Shown here in pieces: positions 22,751 through 34,275 of a DNA stretch of 64,000 bases. Under the pieces are notes generated by a model. It searched no databases. It was not told the DNA's origin and saw nothing but the letters and a program-made list of their open reading frames with translations. Origin of the DNA: Limnephilus marmoratus (Eukaryota; Arthropoda; Insecta; Trichoptera; Limnephilidae); the NCBI GenBank assembly GCA_917880885.1, contig OU862909.1:30750405-30814404 (forward strand), read 5' to 3'. The position numbers were made by a program, and so were the translations under genes. The number at the start of each line of letters is the position of its first letter. The stretch's first letter is position 1.

Positions 22751-23560
22751 TTCAAATTAATTAATACTCAATTATCAAAATACACGCTTATTTTTATGTA
22801 ATTTACAGTGTTTCAGCAAAAAGATTAGGTACATATTACTATTAAGTATGCTTAACCAGAGAAAGACCGCAATTTTTAATCGATCAGAGATAGCATCTTA
22901 TGCCGTCGTGAAAGAAAAATATTTCCTTTAAAAATACATACACCTACTCCATTATGAAAGAAGGGATGATAATATTATACGACCAAGTATATTGAAGATG
23001 CCATCGTGTAACATGCTACAAGATGCTTATTGTCCCTGACAAATCTTCCGACGAAAGACCAGAGTCAATTGATTGATAGTCGTCATCAACCAATCAACAC
23101 GATTGACCCCGTCTCATCAAACAATCGAGATATCAGATTGGTCGACAATAGCGCGACTTAACACGACAATCAAGCCACATCGAGATGGCAGCCACAACAA
23201 AGGGATCATTGTAAAATATTCGTACGTGGTACTTTAGAAGCTATTTGTATCATTAAAAATTGAGGCAGAAATATAGGATGATTGTAACTACAGAACTGTA
23301 GAGACAGCATCAGAGCGCATCAAACATGACTTGTACTGGGTCCAACTTATCTATTTCATTGTCTATTTCATAGAAGTTGAAGTCGATTCAAATTTAGGTT
23401 TTTATCGTATAGAAAGCCTGTTCTTTTTCATAGACTCAATGATATAGAGCATAGAATAGATCAGGTGCACAGACCAAATAGGTCATCTGGTGGAATCTTA
23501 GCTTTATCGATAAAGTTCTATAACTGGATTATCAAATCTTATTTTTGGGGTTACTACAGA
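22751..23560. other. No recognisable feature
   Basis: Intronic DNA distal to the splice-junction array. No coding or repeat signal recognised. Confidence 0.5.
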
Positions 23561-24224
23561 TATTGGCATACCATAATAGAGTCTTGAGTTATTGTTGTAG
23601 ATTTAAAATATTTACCTGTTCCGTATTAGTCCAACTTTTTTGTTTGTGAGCAGGTTTAGTTATCTTCTGGTGTACAAGAACCCACGGGTAGTATATATGT
23701 ATATTTGACGATTTACCTGTGAACGGTGAATCATGCAAAAGAATCATCGTACGGGATCAACAAATGAATCGTTTAAAGGCATAGCTTGGCACAAGGGTAG
23801 TAATAATTATGTAGATCTCTACCTGTGAATGACGGGTGCAATCATCGCATATTTTATCTTTTTAGCTCCTCCTGTTAAAAAGCCATCATGAGTGAGAATG
23901 TCTGGGAATTTACCTGTGAACGATGGATGTAATGGTGTCACCAGGGTCTTCCTGGTACCAGGCTAGTATTATAGAGCACGGGTCATATTAATACCATACC
24001 TCTGAATGAAGGTTGAAAGAAAATCGTCTCAGAGAACACTGAAATTTAACGTTCAACTGCTTCTGGTATCAGGTTAGCATGAGAGAGCATGGGTTATGTA
24101 CTACCTGCAGTGAATGACGAAGGCGATGAAATCACCATTAATAGGACTCTGAAATATAACGTTCAACTGCTGTTCCCGGTATCAGGCTAGCATAAAATAG
24201 TACGGGTAAATGAGTGCAATTTAC
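23561..24224 (-). repeat. Tandem array of exon-end/5' splice-site cassettes
   Basis: Starting at the true donor of the exon at 24225-24447 and running into the intron, AG|GT junctions recur with GT at 24224, 24104, 23999, 23913, 23822, 23716 and 23615 (intervals 120, 105, 86, 91, 106, 101). Several preserve the exon end too: CCAACGTTGTGCACAG|GTAA at the real site, CCATCGTTCACAG|GTAAAT and CACCGTTCACAG|GTAAAT in the array. Unit bodies share CCCGTGCTCT and CTAGCCTGGTACCAG. The array is degenerate. Confidence 0.78.
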
Positions 24225-24447
24225 CTGTGCACAACGTTGGCCAGCAGGTCGTTGTGGCGTAGGCGGTAGTCTGGCGGCACGCGGTCGTAGTTGACGGTGA
24301 GAGTACCCGCGCGCACGCAGCGCTCGTACTCGGCGGCGGGATGCGCGCGGAACTCCCGCGCGAACACGTCCAGAATGCGCTCGCCAACCCAGCGCCCCTT
24401 CGTGAAGGTGGTGAACGTGAAGTAGTACGGGTACACCTTGCGGAGAC
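24225..24447 (-). CDS. RPUSD2: RPUSD2-like pseudouridine synthase, S4-like domain exon
   Basis: This 223-bp internal exon has acceptor TTGCAG ending at 24448 and donor GTAAAT beginning at 24224. With the G carried over from the exon at 47048 it reads GLRKVYPYYFTFTTFTKGRW, then VGERILDVFAREFRAH, CVRAGTLTVNYDRVPPDYRL and HNDLLANVVHR. This matches the S4-like RNA-binding region of RPUSD2-type RluA enzymes (YPYYF...KGRWVG...FRAHP...AG.L.VN...DY.L..ND.L...VHRHE) without gaps. Entry phase is 1 and exit phase 2. Base composition is markedly GC-rich against its intron, typical of a constrained exon. The VHR end is completed by the next exon's R and H, which both alternative exons provide. Confidence 0.94.
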
Positions 24448-26336
24448 CTGCAACAAACACAATATATATCTTTATTACGATCGAAACTAGCGGAACTACA
24501 GTAGCTCTTTTTGGAAGGCTGATGGATGTGGAGAAGGGGCAGGAAAACAAGGAAAGAGGAAAGTTGAGAAGTACTTCCACTCTACCATGCTGCATCCCGT
24601 ATGAAGCCATTCATGCAACTTCGCCACAAGGGTGGCAACTAGTTTAGTAGAAATTCTCTACAAGTTGTTTCTGTTAATCGTGTTCCATCCAGGTATGATC
24701 TAGTATGGTACCTAGATACCAGGTATGGTATCCACACCGACTTCTTCGTCCGTTAGTTTATGAGTCATATTATATTCCCCAAGAAAGATATTTTTTGTTT
24801 TGTATTTTCCATTAAATTTAACACAACACTATCTCAGTCCGGACCGTTTGCAGCGTAAAGACGTATCATAAAGTACTTATGATTTGATGTATGACTGTGA
24901 TTAACCTCACTCTAAATTAGTTGAGTTATATCCGTGGAGATAATATCACACTTGAGTAATCATCAACATCTTTAAGGCTCGCTCGAGCGGAAAGTCTAAA
25001 GCTTTAGGGCTTCTGAAGATTTCTGAGTAAATTGTTGAATGAAGCAAACTTGAATATTCAGCTACAGTAAATTATTGTAAACTCAATACCCACAAAATAT
25101 TTGTTCAGAAAAGTAAAGAATTTTTAACGTTTCGTTTTTTTCACGTTGTGAAAATATAAAACGTGGTATGAAGTAAACTACCCAAAAGAAGTTATGTAAA
25201 TTTAAGGACAGTATCTGCTGCTTGGGACTCGGGGAATGTTTAATTAACAACGTTTATTTTGGTTAAACAGTGGTTTGTTACGAAGGCCGGGGCAGTAGGT
25301 GCTATCGCGATGAATATTTGCGTTTCGGAGGTCACACAAACAGAAAAAAGGCGCTTAGAATAGAAGGACTTACAGATAACCATCGCGGACACAGCCAATT
25401 TATTAAGCCATCCCTCGGGGGTGGTACCCGCAGGATATACACTGCTTATTCGTATCGCGCTTTAAAGGTTCTCTTTCTAAAGTACCCCTGCACGAGATGG
25501 GTTGTTTAACACGGTATATCTCAACGGGGTCGGCGTATAAATAATATGTCCCTTTTTACTGTATGATTTTACCAACTCTAAGCTCGTAGATGGAGAATAT
25601 AAAACGTGGAGAGCGTTCAAAATGTCAGACTAAATAAGGCGAGTAGTAATGCTGGCGCCCCCTACTCAAATAACAAAGGTTTAACAAAAATGCCAAGGGG
25701 AAATGTTTTCACATTAAAAATGAGGATGTACCTGCAGCGAATAAGTGCGCCAGTAACAAGCGTGTAGTGGGGCAAATGACAGTTTGGTGTTGGCACTATA
25801 ACCAGCCGTATGAAATGGTTCAACGCGCGCACTGATAGTACGAAACAGCTGCAAGCTTTTGCACTGCCAATAAAAAAGTATTAATTTAAATAAAAAAAAA
25901 TAAAAAAAAGTAGTCTCACGCCGTTCGATGAAAGAAGTGGACCTTTAATTGCCGAGTTACTACGTTCGCTTTTCTAAATAGTTAATATTGTACGTTACCC
26001 TCATTTATCTTGCATTCTTCAAGGATTGTAATAGAGACGATCCCCTCAGTGCAATGACTGTACATTTTGAAAATTTGAACTGAACGGTACAAATATTTGA
26101 GGCAGCTTAAAAGGCCGGAAGTAAATTACCTCCTTGAATCCAGACTTTAGATTAAAATTCTTTCTAATTTTTTTTTCCATCTGTACTATTTATCGCTCTG
26201 TTAATTTTGCTAAGTTCTTTAAAACTTGCTTCAGAACAAACTATTCATGATTAAGTTAATAAAAAATCAACATCGTAAATACACATTCCTCTATAACTAC
26301 TTTCAAGGTACTTAAGCACTTCTGTTTTACCATACT
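24448..26336. other. Intronic, no recognisable feature
   Basis: This is the 3' end of the 22.6-kb intron, including the acceptor with a pyrimidine-poor but TTTGTTGCAG terminus. An ORF at 25270-25509 has no family motif. Confidence 0.5.
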
Positions 26337-26389
26337 AAAATTATACAAAGGGGTTAATACTAAACTTATTAACTCCTTTGTATAATTTT
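26337..26389. repeat. Short perfect-looking hairpin, 23-bp arms
   Basis: Arms 26337-26359 and 26367-26389 are inverted copies with one mismatch (ATTATACAAAGGGGTTAATA against ATTATACAAAGGAGTTAATA), separated by CTAAACT. Confidence 0.9.
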
Positions 26390-26813
26390 CATGATAATGA
26401 AACTACATACATACCTATATATTGAACCTGCTTATATTCTTAAGGCGATCCAATAGTTCAGGAAAAAATCGAAATCGGAATTTAAGAGGAGTTTAAAAAT
26501 ACTTGAGAAAAAGCTTTTGGAAAGGTTGGAAAAGGTATTTGAGATTTTTTTTAACAGGTTGATTTCGTAAAGGCCTGTAAAAAATATTAATTCCCTTTTT
26601 ACGCATTGTTTATAAGTAAAATTAAAATTAATTTCACGAAACGAAGCGACGCGGAGTAACGCGTGCATCTCCCGATCCGGCCCGAATGGGTTGTGCCCAG
26701 TGCATGGTTCTTGTGCCCATGCCATAAGGGTCACTTTAAGAATCAAAATGCGTATGCGGGCCGTATTGATTGATGTCAAAAATAACAACGAGAAAATACA
26801 AACTTTATTTTAT

Positions 26814-27150
26814 TTTGTGAAGTTCGAGCGTAAATATCATTTTTTTGCGATTATTATAAAAGAAACTAAATTTGCCATATTACACAATAAAACCAAATCC
26901 GAAAAGGGGTTTATAAATAGGAGACTTTGGACTTGAAAGTGTTTTTTATAGACCTTATACTTTATTTTTTTATAGGCTTATTAAAAGACTTATAAAAAAA
27001 ATTACCGATATTTTTAAGGGCCAAGGTGTGTTCTATACGCAGTATTTAATTGAAGCATCTATAATACTTCTAAGCCATCAAATTTTCAAAACAAAAACAT
27101 ATGATTTTGCATTATTTAGTATGGCTTCATCTTAATGTTCAGTTTATAAT
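26814..27150 (+). repeat. Left arm of a 3.8-kb inverted repeat
   Basis: GTGAAGTTC, TTGCGATTATTATAAAAGAA, ACAATAAAACCAAATCCGAA, GGCCAAGGTGTGTTCTA and GCTTCATCTTAA all recur inverted in mirrored order in 30232-30590. Identity is moderate to high with small gaps. Confidence 0.8.
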
Positions 27151-28075
27151 GTTATATACTACACGATTATAATTGTACTCCTGAATAACTTATGTATCTA
27201 TAATCATGTATCACTGCAAAAGCCTTTAAGGCGTGAATAAAAAAAAAGTATTTATTCCAACTGCAACCCACGTTTACAAAACCAAAGTAAATGTTTATCT
27301 GAATATTTTCCCACTTCACCGGTCTTTCCCTGCTAATGATATTGTTATGCCTAATTCCAATAACCTTCCTCCACTCTTACCCCTTCCCCTTCTTTCTACC
27401 CCTTCCCCTGTTATGCGTACATTTACTCCTGATGATGAGAACATTGTTCACGAAACATGTGTATAAAATAGAGTGATGCAAACAAAGTTATTTGTCTTTT
27501 AATAAAATAAATAATGCCAAGTGAAAACCTGTCAGAAGAATTTTTTTTCGAAAAATTAAAGTTCACCTTTACTTTTAAGAGGAAAAAAGGCATACAAATG
27601 ATAAAAACGGCATTATAATAATTTGAACAGTGCCAGACAAGTTTGACAAATCATACTTTATATATACATTATCCCGCGTTTAAAAATTTAATTAGGTTTT
27701 GTAGGCGTAAAAAATTAAAAAGCATTAAACAAAAAACAACTGGTAACAACAGCATCCATGTGGGTCAAAAACGGATTATACCCTTTTCCAATATGTGTAC
27801 AGCGATGTAATGGTATAAATACAATACGTGGCTTCTGTCGGCTTTGCTATCATAACAGAGGTTCTTTTAGGTCAGCCAAAATCCCAGGCTTACTTGGATT
27901 TTGCCAAATAAGTAATAATTTTTCGAAAATAAAATGAAATGAAATCTCAGTTGAAAGCTTTTTGATTTACATACGCACTACACAGAATAAGTTACGGGCC
28001 AGCCCTAAAAATGTAGTTAACAACCCTTTGTGGTCTGCCAACTCAAGCAATACTATAAAAATGATTGATCTACAA
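27151..28075. other. Spacer of the inverted repeat, with a hammerhead-like motif
   Basis: This contains the hammerhead-like sequence listed at 27429-27461 near the end of a low-complexity 77-codon ORF (27233-27466, Pro/Leu-rich) that I do not consider a gene. Nothing else was recognised. Confidence 0.45.
27429..27461 (+). ncRNA. Hammerhead-ribozyme-like core, probably inactive
   Basis: CTGATGA at 27429-27435, a hairpin with stem GAAC-ATT-GTTC and GAAA at 27452-27455 follow the hammerhead order. The cleavage triplet position reads GTG where an active ribozyme needs GTH. It matches the motif at 50184-50216 in spacing, with paired changes in stem II. Confidence 0.4.
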
Positions 28076-28304
28076 ATTCTTTGGGATGCTGTGTGGAGGT
28101 TCTTTTTAAGGAAAGGAATGTAAGGAAGTTCTGGAAAGGAAAAATGTATGAGGGATGGGTAGGAATCTGGGGTTCATTGTATTTAGGTCATACGTCGCTA
28201 AGACCTAGACAAATCTCACACCGCGAACCCGGGCACCCCTGCGAGAACCACTTGGGGTGATCTATGGTAGAGGTGTTGGTTATCCAATAAATGGTTTCCA
28301 GTGA
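28076..28304 (-). mobile_element. SINE-B copy, 3' tail lost
   Basis: GGGATGCTGTGTGGAGG, GGGTAGGAATCTGGGGTTCA, GAACCACTTGGGGTGAT and GGTTATCCAATAAATGGTTT match the reverse complement of the family. The hairpin tail beyond GGATGC is absent. Confidence 0.8.
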
Positions 28305-28439
28305 CAAAAATCTTTTTACCTTAAACTTTTAAATTCTCTGAAATACTCGTACATATCAAAAAGTCTGTAACTTGGTTCAATTTTAATTTTACTTAAACTT
28401 CCAGAATGAATTTGATATACACCTCAAAAACCGCAGTTT

Positions 28440-28920
28440 TAAATATTTGTGAAATTGGGAATTTTTAATTAATTATTTTTAAATAGGATGCCAAAAAAGT
28501 GAGGTGACAATACATTTGTGTAATAAAATGGGTATAAGTTAAAAAACGAAAGGTGAGCCATTTTTAAAACTTTTTTATGTTTGCATCCAAATTTTTATAT
28601 TTAAAAAATTATATGATTATTTTGATTTATAAAATCTGAAAGCATATTTCATCACCTTTCAAAAACTATTTTTAGTAATCGGATACGTTCAGAAATGTTC
28701 CATTTATTTGTCACCAAAAATCACCCCTCTCACTCCCCCGTCTAATTAACTATTGTATTTGTATAGAATTTTTAAGTTAGTTTTAAGTTTGCTCGTAAAT
28801 GACACGGATGTGTCGCAACCAAAGTAATGTATATTGAAAATTAAAACTCTTCAAAACAAAATATCTAAAAATTGTTACGTAGTTAATGTCCAAGAAACAC
28901 AAGAAATTGCGCAAATATTT
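28440..28920 (+). repeat. Copy of a repeat shared with 58483-59640
   Basis: Shared blocks are AAACTTTTTTATGTTTGCAT, GGATACGTTCAGAAATGTTC, TATAGAATTTTTAAGTTAG, GTTTGCTCGTAAATGACACG, a short hairpin GACAC-GGAT-GTGTC, and CAAGAAACAC. The blocks occur in a different order at 58-59 kb. Confidence 0.55.
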
Positions 28921-30231
28921 AAAAATGCCTGTTATTTCTCAAAAACTGGTATATTAGGTACTCTCAGTATCGCTACGGTGACAGACCAACATTCAGAATT
29001 TAAATAGTGAATTTTATGCAGCTAGAAATCCTTTAAAAATCTACCCGCCATTTTTATGGTTTTACTAAAATCAATCATAAACTGCTATCAAAATTTTAAA
29101 TGAGTAATATAATGCATAGATTTGCATATCGAACATATTCGAGAATAATAGCAAATGAATAGTCGGAGGGGCATCGCACCAATAGTGGATATCGATATCT
29201 CGATAGTGATGGCTAATTGAAATTCATAATAAGCCGATTGTCCGCATCATACACACTAACCGAGGCTGCTCTGCGCTGGCTATGAAATGTAATCAACACT
29301 AGCTTCATACGGACGAAGTTTAATCAAAATAAATTCCCAAATTGGCCATAGTGGACTTTAATAACAAAAAGATAAGCTTAATGAATAGAGCAGTTTGTTG
29401 ATTTGGTCGTAACAGTGTTTTTCGAATCGGAATTAATTTAATTATGAACCGAGATAAACACAGCTATTTTATGTTTATTATTCAAACAAGCAAAGTTAAA
29501 TTAATCTAAAACTAGTAGTTGTGTGAACAGTGGACCTCGCGTCCAAAAAGTATGTTTCTAATTTTATCTTATTTTAAATAAAAACATAAAATTTCCCACG
29601 AAATCACAAAAGTACTTAACCAGTCATCTTGGTTCAATATATTCGCACCTCACAATCCGGAAGCCTCAGTTTCGCGCGAAAAATAAGAAACCGTCACTTT
29701 GGATCGAGATTGTAAAGTATCTATGCAAGATAGCCTTCATATTTCACAGACAATAAGAAACATTACTTCGTTCTCTTTCTGTTTAAAAGAAAAAAAAAAC
29801 GCATGAATAAATGAGAGGAAGAGAGATATATAGCTTTTAAAATGTAAGGTCGCTCGGGACGTTTTTGGTCTTACGAAAGTATAACGCGATAACGTGTTTT
29901 AGGATGTATTTATTCCTAAACAAGCAGACGGGTTAAATATCTACCTACCTAAGTAATAAATTAAAACTACTATCACATTTGAAATATAATTTTCACTGAA
30001 CCGTTAAAACGGACACCATCTTGAAACCGGAAACGGAACATGACAAACATATTTACAGACAGATGAAATGCCAAACAGTCGAGTTAAAATAAGACTTCAG
30101 GAGCTAGGCTCAATGAAAAAAAAGAAAATATTTTTGAATGACACAGGAAAAAAATGAACAGTGTGCTCTGGTGTCATGAAGGCTGAAATTCTACATTACC
30201 TAAACCAAATATAATAATTAAGAGCTAGTGA

Positions 30232-30590
30232 GCTTAAAGCTTCATACACTTAAGATGAATCCATGCGAAATATTTCAAAATCATACAAAATCATGTATTT
30301 TTGCTTTGAAAATTTAATCGCTCAGAAGTATTATATATGCTTCAATTAAATACTGCGTGTAGAACATATCTTGGCCCTTAAAAATATAGGTATTTTTTTT
30401 TTATATAAGTCTTTTAATAAGCCTAGAAAAAATAAAGTATTAGGTCTATAAAAAACACTTTCAAGTGCAAACTCTCCTACTTTTAAACCCCTTTTCGGAT
30501 ATGGTTTTATTGTATAATGTGGCACATTCAGTTTCTTTTATAATAATCGCAAAAAAATTATAGATATTTATGTATGAACTTCACAAAAAA
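30232..30590 (-). repeat. Right arm of a 3.8-kb inverted repeat
   Basis: Inverse partner of 26814-27150: AAAATCATGTATTTTTGC, GTAGAACATATCTTGGCCC, CCCCTTTTCGGATATGGTTT, TTTATAATAATCGCAAAAAA and GAACTTCAC. Spacer DNA between the arms carries a SINE-B copy and other repeats, so either an old transposon with long ends was later invaded or two opposed copies lie close together. Confidence 0.78.
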
Positions 30591-31448
30591 AAACATGAAC
30601 TTAAGCGACGTTCTTTTACAGGAAATTAAAAAAGGCGTTACCCAACCACAAATTTCACCCTTGTGCGATTCACAGAAGGAATGAAAGCGCGTTGTATTGT
30701 CCCAGTCAGTAGTCGCCCGGAATTCAGGCCATATAGAGGTGCTTTGCTGTTCGCATGACTTTGTTCTATAAAAAAACACCGTTGTTGGCTATTGATTGGT
30801 CAACGCGAAAATCACTTGCTCCGCCCAATTTCGAATGGGTCCCGAACTAAGGGATCGTCTTAACTCCCAAACCTAAAAATGACTTGACAAAGCGCCATAT
30901 TTTTTTTTTGTAATATTAACGCCTTTCGGATTTAACATGTAATAACAGAGTATAGGTAACTTTTACATAACATAAAATACTCGTAAAAAACAGCAAGGAG
31001 TAGAAAACAGAAGTTACATGTGTAGTAACAATGCAAAAATGTGATCCTGTAAATAATAACTTCAATATTGCAAGGATGACAAAATATATTTATATTACAT
31101 ATGTAAATAACTTAACATAAAGATGAGGTATATTGAAAATGTTGGTAGTTGAGTAATAACTGCAATAAGTAAGATTTATTTCAAGTTGAGAAGATATCTA
31201 CATATCGTTGGAAATAAACATAATTTCTAATAAATCAAAAAAATTAAGAAAATCTGTAATAATATAGTAAGAATTGCCCATTCCTTCCCCACCCTTGTAG
31301 GTTGGAACCATTAAAAATTTTGAACTGATGAAAAGAAAAAAGTTTTTAAAATAAATTAATAATATTACAGGATGTAAGAGTTTATAATATTTCTATGAAC
31401 CATAAATTTAATTACTAAAATGCATTGACATAATAGGTAGAGATAGTA
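30591..31448. other. No recognisable feature
   Basis: A 73-codon ORF at 30558-30779 has no known motif. The rest is AT-rich. Confidence 0.5.
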
Positions 31449-31868
31449 TTTTTTTTTTTTTTTTTTACAGTGAATACCGCACAAGAATCTCAACTGCTCC
31501 CGTCTGGAGCCAGTGAGACTATGGCATCCCCAATTGGGGTATGTTGTGAGGCTGAAGATAGTGAGGAGGGGAAGGAGGTGGGGAAGAGGAAGGTTGGGAA
31601 GTACCTGGCTATTCAGATCTGGTCACTAAACACGGCTAAAGCCATTTTCAAGCAACGTTTCAATTCTGAATGGTGGTCTTACACCAGGGCGATACTGATA
31701 GTATCTTCCACTCTGGAACATGCCGCAAATATACTATATATTATTTTAAATGAATTAATTGTGAAATAACACAAATTAATCAAATAAAATTTATTTGCGC
31801 ATGCCGGGTTCGAACCCGCGACCTCCGGATTGTGAGTCAAGAGTCTTACCCACTGGACTACGGAGGTC
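31449..31868 (-). mobile_element. SINE-A (tRNA-derived) copy, full length
   Basis: The minus strand begins GACCTCCGTAGTCCAGTGGG (A box) and has GGGTTCGAACCCGGCATGC (B box). The ATTTGTGTTATTTCACAATT spacer and family body follow, ending in a 17-nt A run (T run at 31449-31465). It is the best-preserved copy together with 37168-37580. Confidence 0.88.
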
Positions 31869-31951
31869 GTATAATAAGTTTGTTGATGTAATTTAATAAA
31901 TACATTGTTTGAAGCCGGATATTAAAACGTGCGCGTTAAAGAACAAATGCT

Positions 31952-32950
31952 TTTTTAAACGACTTCAAAAAGGAGGAGGTTCTCAATTCGACTGTATTTT
32001 TTTTTTTTTTTTTATGTTTGTTAACTCAGAACTTTCGACTGGGTGAACCGATATTGATGATTCTTTTTTTATTTGAAAGCTGGTGCTTCCCATGTGGTCC
32101 CATTTTAATTTGATCTAGTTCTAACAATGGCATCCATGAGAAAACCATATAAGTCTTAAATTTGCATAAAGTATGTGCGCGACAAATGGACGAATAACTC
32201 AATATCAGGCTAACCGATTTCAATGATTCTTTTTTTATTGGAAAGGATGTACTTCAAGGATAGATTGATGAGAGTTTGGTTAGGTTCTGATTATCGGATC
32301 CATGACAAAGTAACGGAACTTTTCAATTCTTAGGAGCAAATTAACGAAACTCGGCCGAATCTCTTAATTTGACCCTAATGTCGTTATGGTAAAATTATGT
32401 ATGTCTCATATGAGCAGCACGTTTAGTAGATCTACCCATATTCAGACAAATTAGTGTACTTCAGATTCACTAAAAATCAAAAAATAAACAAAATTTTTAA
32501 CAAAACAAAAAAACGACTTCAAAAATGCACTAAAAAGTAAAAAAAATAATTTCGTATTCTTCTACAACTTCATAATCGACTTACTTTTTCTACTCATCAA
32601 TATGTAGGTACGATTGTTATTTTTGGAGTCGGTGTCAGCAAAGGTACCCGGCCCGGCGCGGCGTGTTTACTTGACAGCTCCCCTCACGCCGCGGCCCTGC
32701 TCTCGCCTCGTCAAGTCGCTTGTGCGACACAAGCACATCTCACCTATAACTATGTATGTAGTTACAAACCTACCATGACTGACACCGATTCCAAAAATGA
32801 CAATCGTACCTACATATTGATGAGTAGAAAAAGTAAGTCGATTATGAAGTTGTAGAAGAATACGAAATTATTTTTTTTACTTTTTAGTGCATTTTTGAAG
32901 TCGTTTTTTTGTTTTGTTAAAATTTTTGTTTATTTTATTTTTGAATCACA
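31952..32950 (+). mobile_element. ~1-kb repeat with ~170-bp inverted arms and GC-rich core (copy 1)
   Basis: A left unit begins TTTTTAAACGACTTCAAAAA then GGAGGAGGTTCTCAATTCG. From about 32464 to 32637 an arm (AAACGACTTCAAAAATGC, ATTCTTCTACAACTTCATAA, GGAGTCGGTGTCAG) is mirrored at 32776-32948, around a GC-rich core (CCGGCCCGGCGCGGCG, GCTTGTGCGACACAAGC). A reversed copy lies at 56787-57737. There is no ORF with known motifs. It is a high-copy-looking, non-autonomous element of unassigned class. Confidence 0.75.
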
Positions 32951-33285
32951 AACATTTACCGAATTCCGCGAACTTTATTATAAAGTTGTATAAATAAATA
33001 CATTTTATTGCAAAGCAGGTGTGAAGAGAATTAACGGTTATAAACACAACGGTAATTTACGCCTGAAAGATAACCTTCATCGGAAAATCCGACATTTTAA
33101 TGAACCACAGAATTTAGTGAAATTTCAATCCCGAAAGAAATGATGCAAAATATAGGGTGAACGATTTATTGTTACGTGATTACACGGCCCCAACGGCAAA
33201 TGGCGGAAAATAGGGGAATTACTTAATATCACGGCGTTTTTTAGGCTTGGCATAATTAATACATGCTTCTATAGCCTTCTACGGC

Positions 33286-33575
33286 TTCTGTGGTCGAGTG
33301 GTTAAGATCCTCTACTACGAATCCAGAAGTTTCAAATCAAGGGTTCAAATCCCGGCGTGCGCTAGCATATATTTTTTAATTAATTTATTTTTTCACAATT
33401 AATTCATTAAAAATAATATACAGCTAACTAATTACTAAGTACCTACATACGTTGCCGGGGGTTAGACACTTTCAGTAAGGCCCTGGCGAAGTAATCGATA
33501 CCATTTCAGTCATATATGAAATGGTTTTTGGCGACCAAGTCTGAATAGACAGCTATGTATGTACTTTCCCATATT
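33286..33575 (+). mobile_element. SINE-A copy, diverged
   Basis: CTTCTGTGGTCGAGTGGTTA (A box) and GGGTTCAAATCCCGGCGTG (B box) start the element. The TTTTTTCACAATTAATTCAT spacer and body fragments (GAAATGGTTTTTGGCGACCA, GTCTGAATAGACAG) follow. Confidence 0.75.
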
Positions 33576-33589
33576 CGTATTTCCCGAAG

Positions 33590-34275
33590 GATGCGGATTC
33601 AAATCCCGGCGTGCGCAAGATTTTATTTGATTAAATTGTGTTTTCTCACAAATTTAATCATTTAAAAGAATATAAGGCACGTTCCAGAATGGAAAATAAT
33701 CTCAGCATCGTGCTGGAATGGTGTAAGACCATTGAAATTTGGGAGGCGGGAATGGGTACCGCCGCCCCGGGAACCTTTATTGGATAACCAACACCTCTGC
33801 CATAGGTCACCCCAAGTGGTTCGCTACGTTTGGTGATTTAGCAGGGGTGCCCGGGTTCATGGGGTGAGGTTTGTCTAGGTCTTGGAGGCGGATGTCCAGG
33901 ACACACTAAACCCCAGATTCCTACCCATCCGTTAAACACTTTTCCTTCCCAGAACTCTCCTCTCCTTCCTTTCCCTAAAAAAAACCCCCACACAGCATCC
34001 CCAAAGATGACATAGGCCCTGAGGGAAATTATTTTCCTCAGGGCCTCCTGTGTGGAGCTCATGTAAAAAAAAAAGCATTCAGAATCGAAACGTTGCTCGA
34101 AATGGCTTTAGCCGTGTTTGGTGACCAAATCTGAAAAGCAAGGTACTTCTTCACCGTCCTCTTCACTTCCCATAACCTTCAGCCTCACAACATACTCCAA
34201 TTGAGGATGCCATAGATCTACTGTCTCCGGACGGTTGGGAACAGTTGGGACTCTTAATGAGTTATTCAAAAAAGT
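33590..34275 (+). mobile_element. SINE-A copy split by a SINE-B insertion
   Basis: The left half runs from the B box (GATTCAAATCCCGGCGTGCG) to GGTGTAAGACCATT at about 33732. The right half resumes at 34074 with CATTCAGAATCGAAACGTTG and CTTTAGCCGTGTTTGGTGAC to about 34275. In intact copies these two joints are contiguous. Confidence 0.78.
33736..34073 (+). mobile_element. SINE-B copy, full length, nested in SINE-A
   Basis: TTGGGAGGCGGGAATGGGTA opens it, then the family body and the intact double-hairpin tail, ending CTCCTGTGTGGAGCTCATG plus A run. CATT occurs at both junctions and may be part of a target duplication. Confidence 0.88.
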
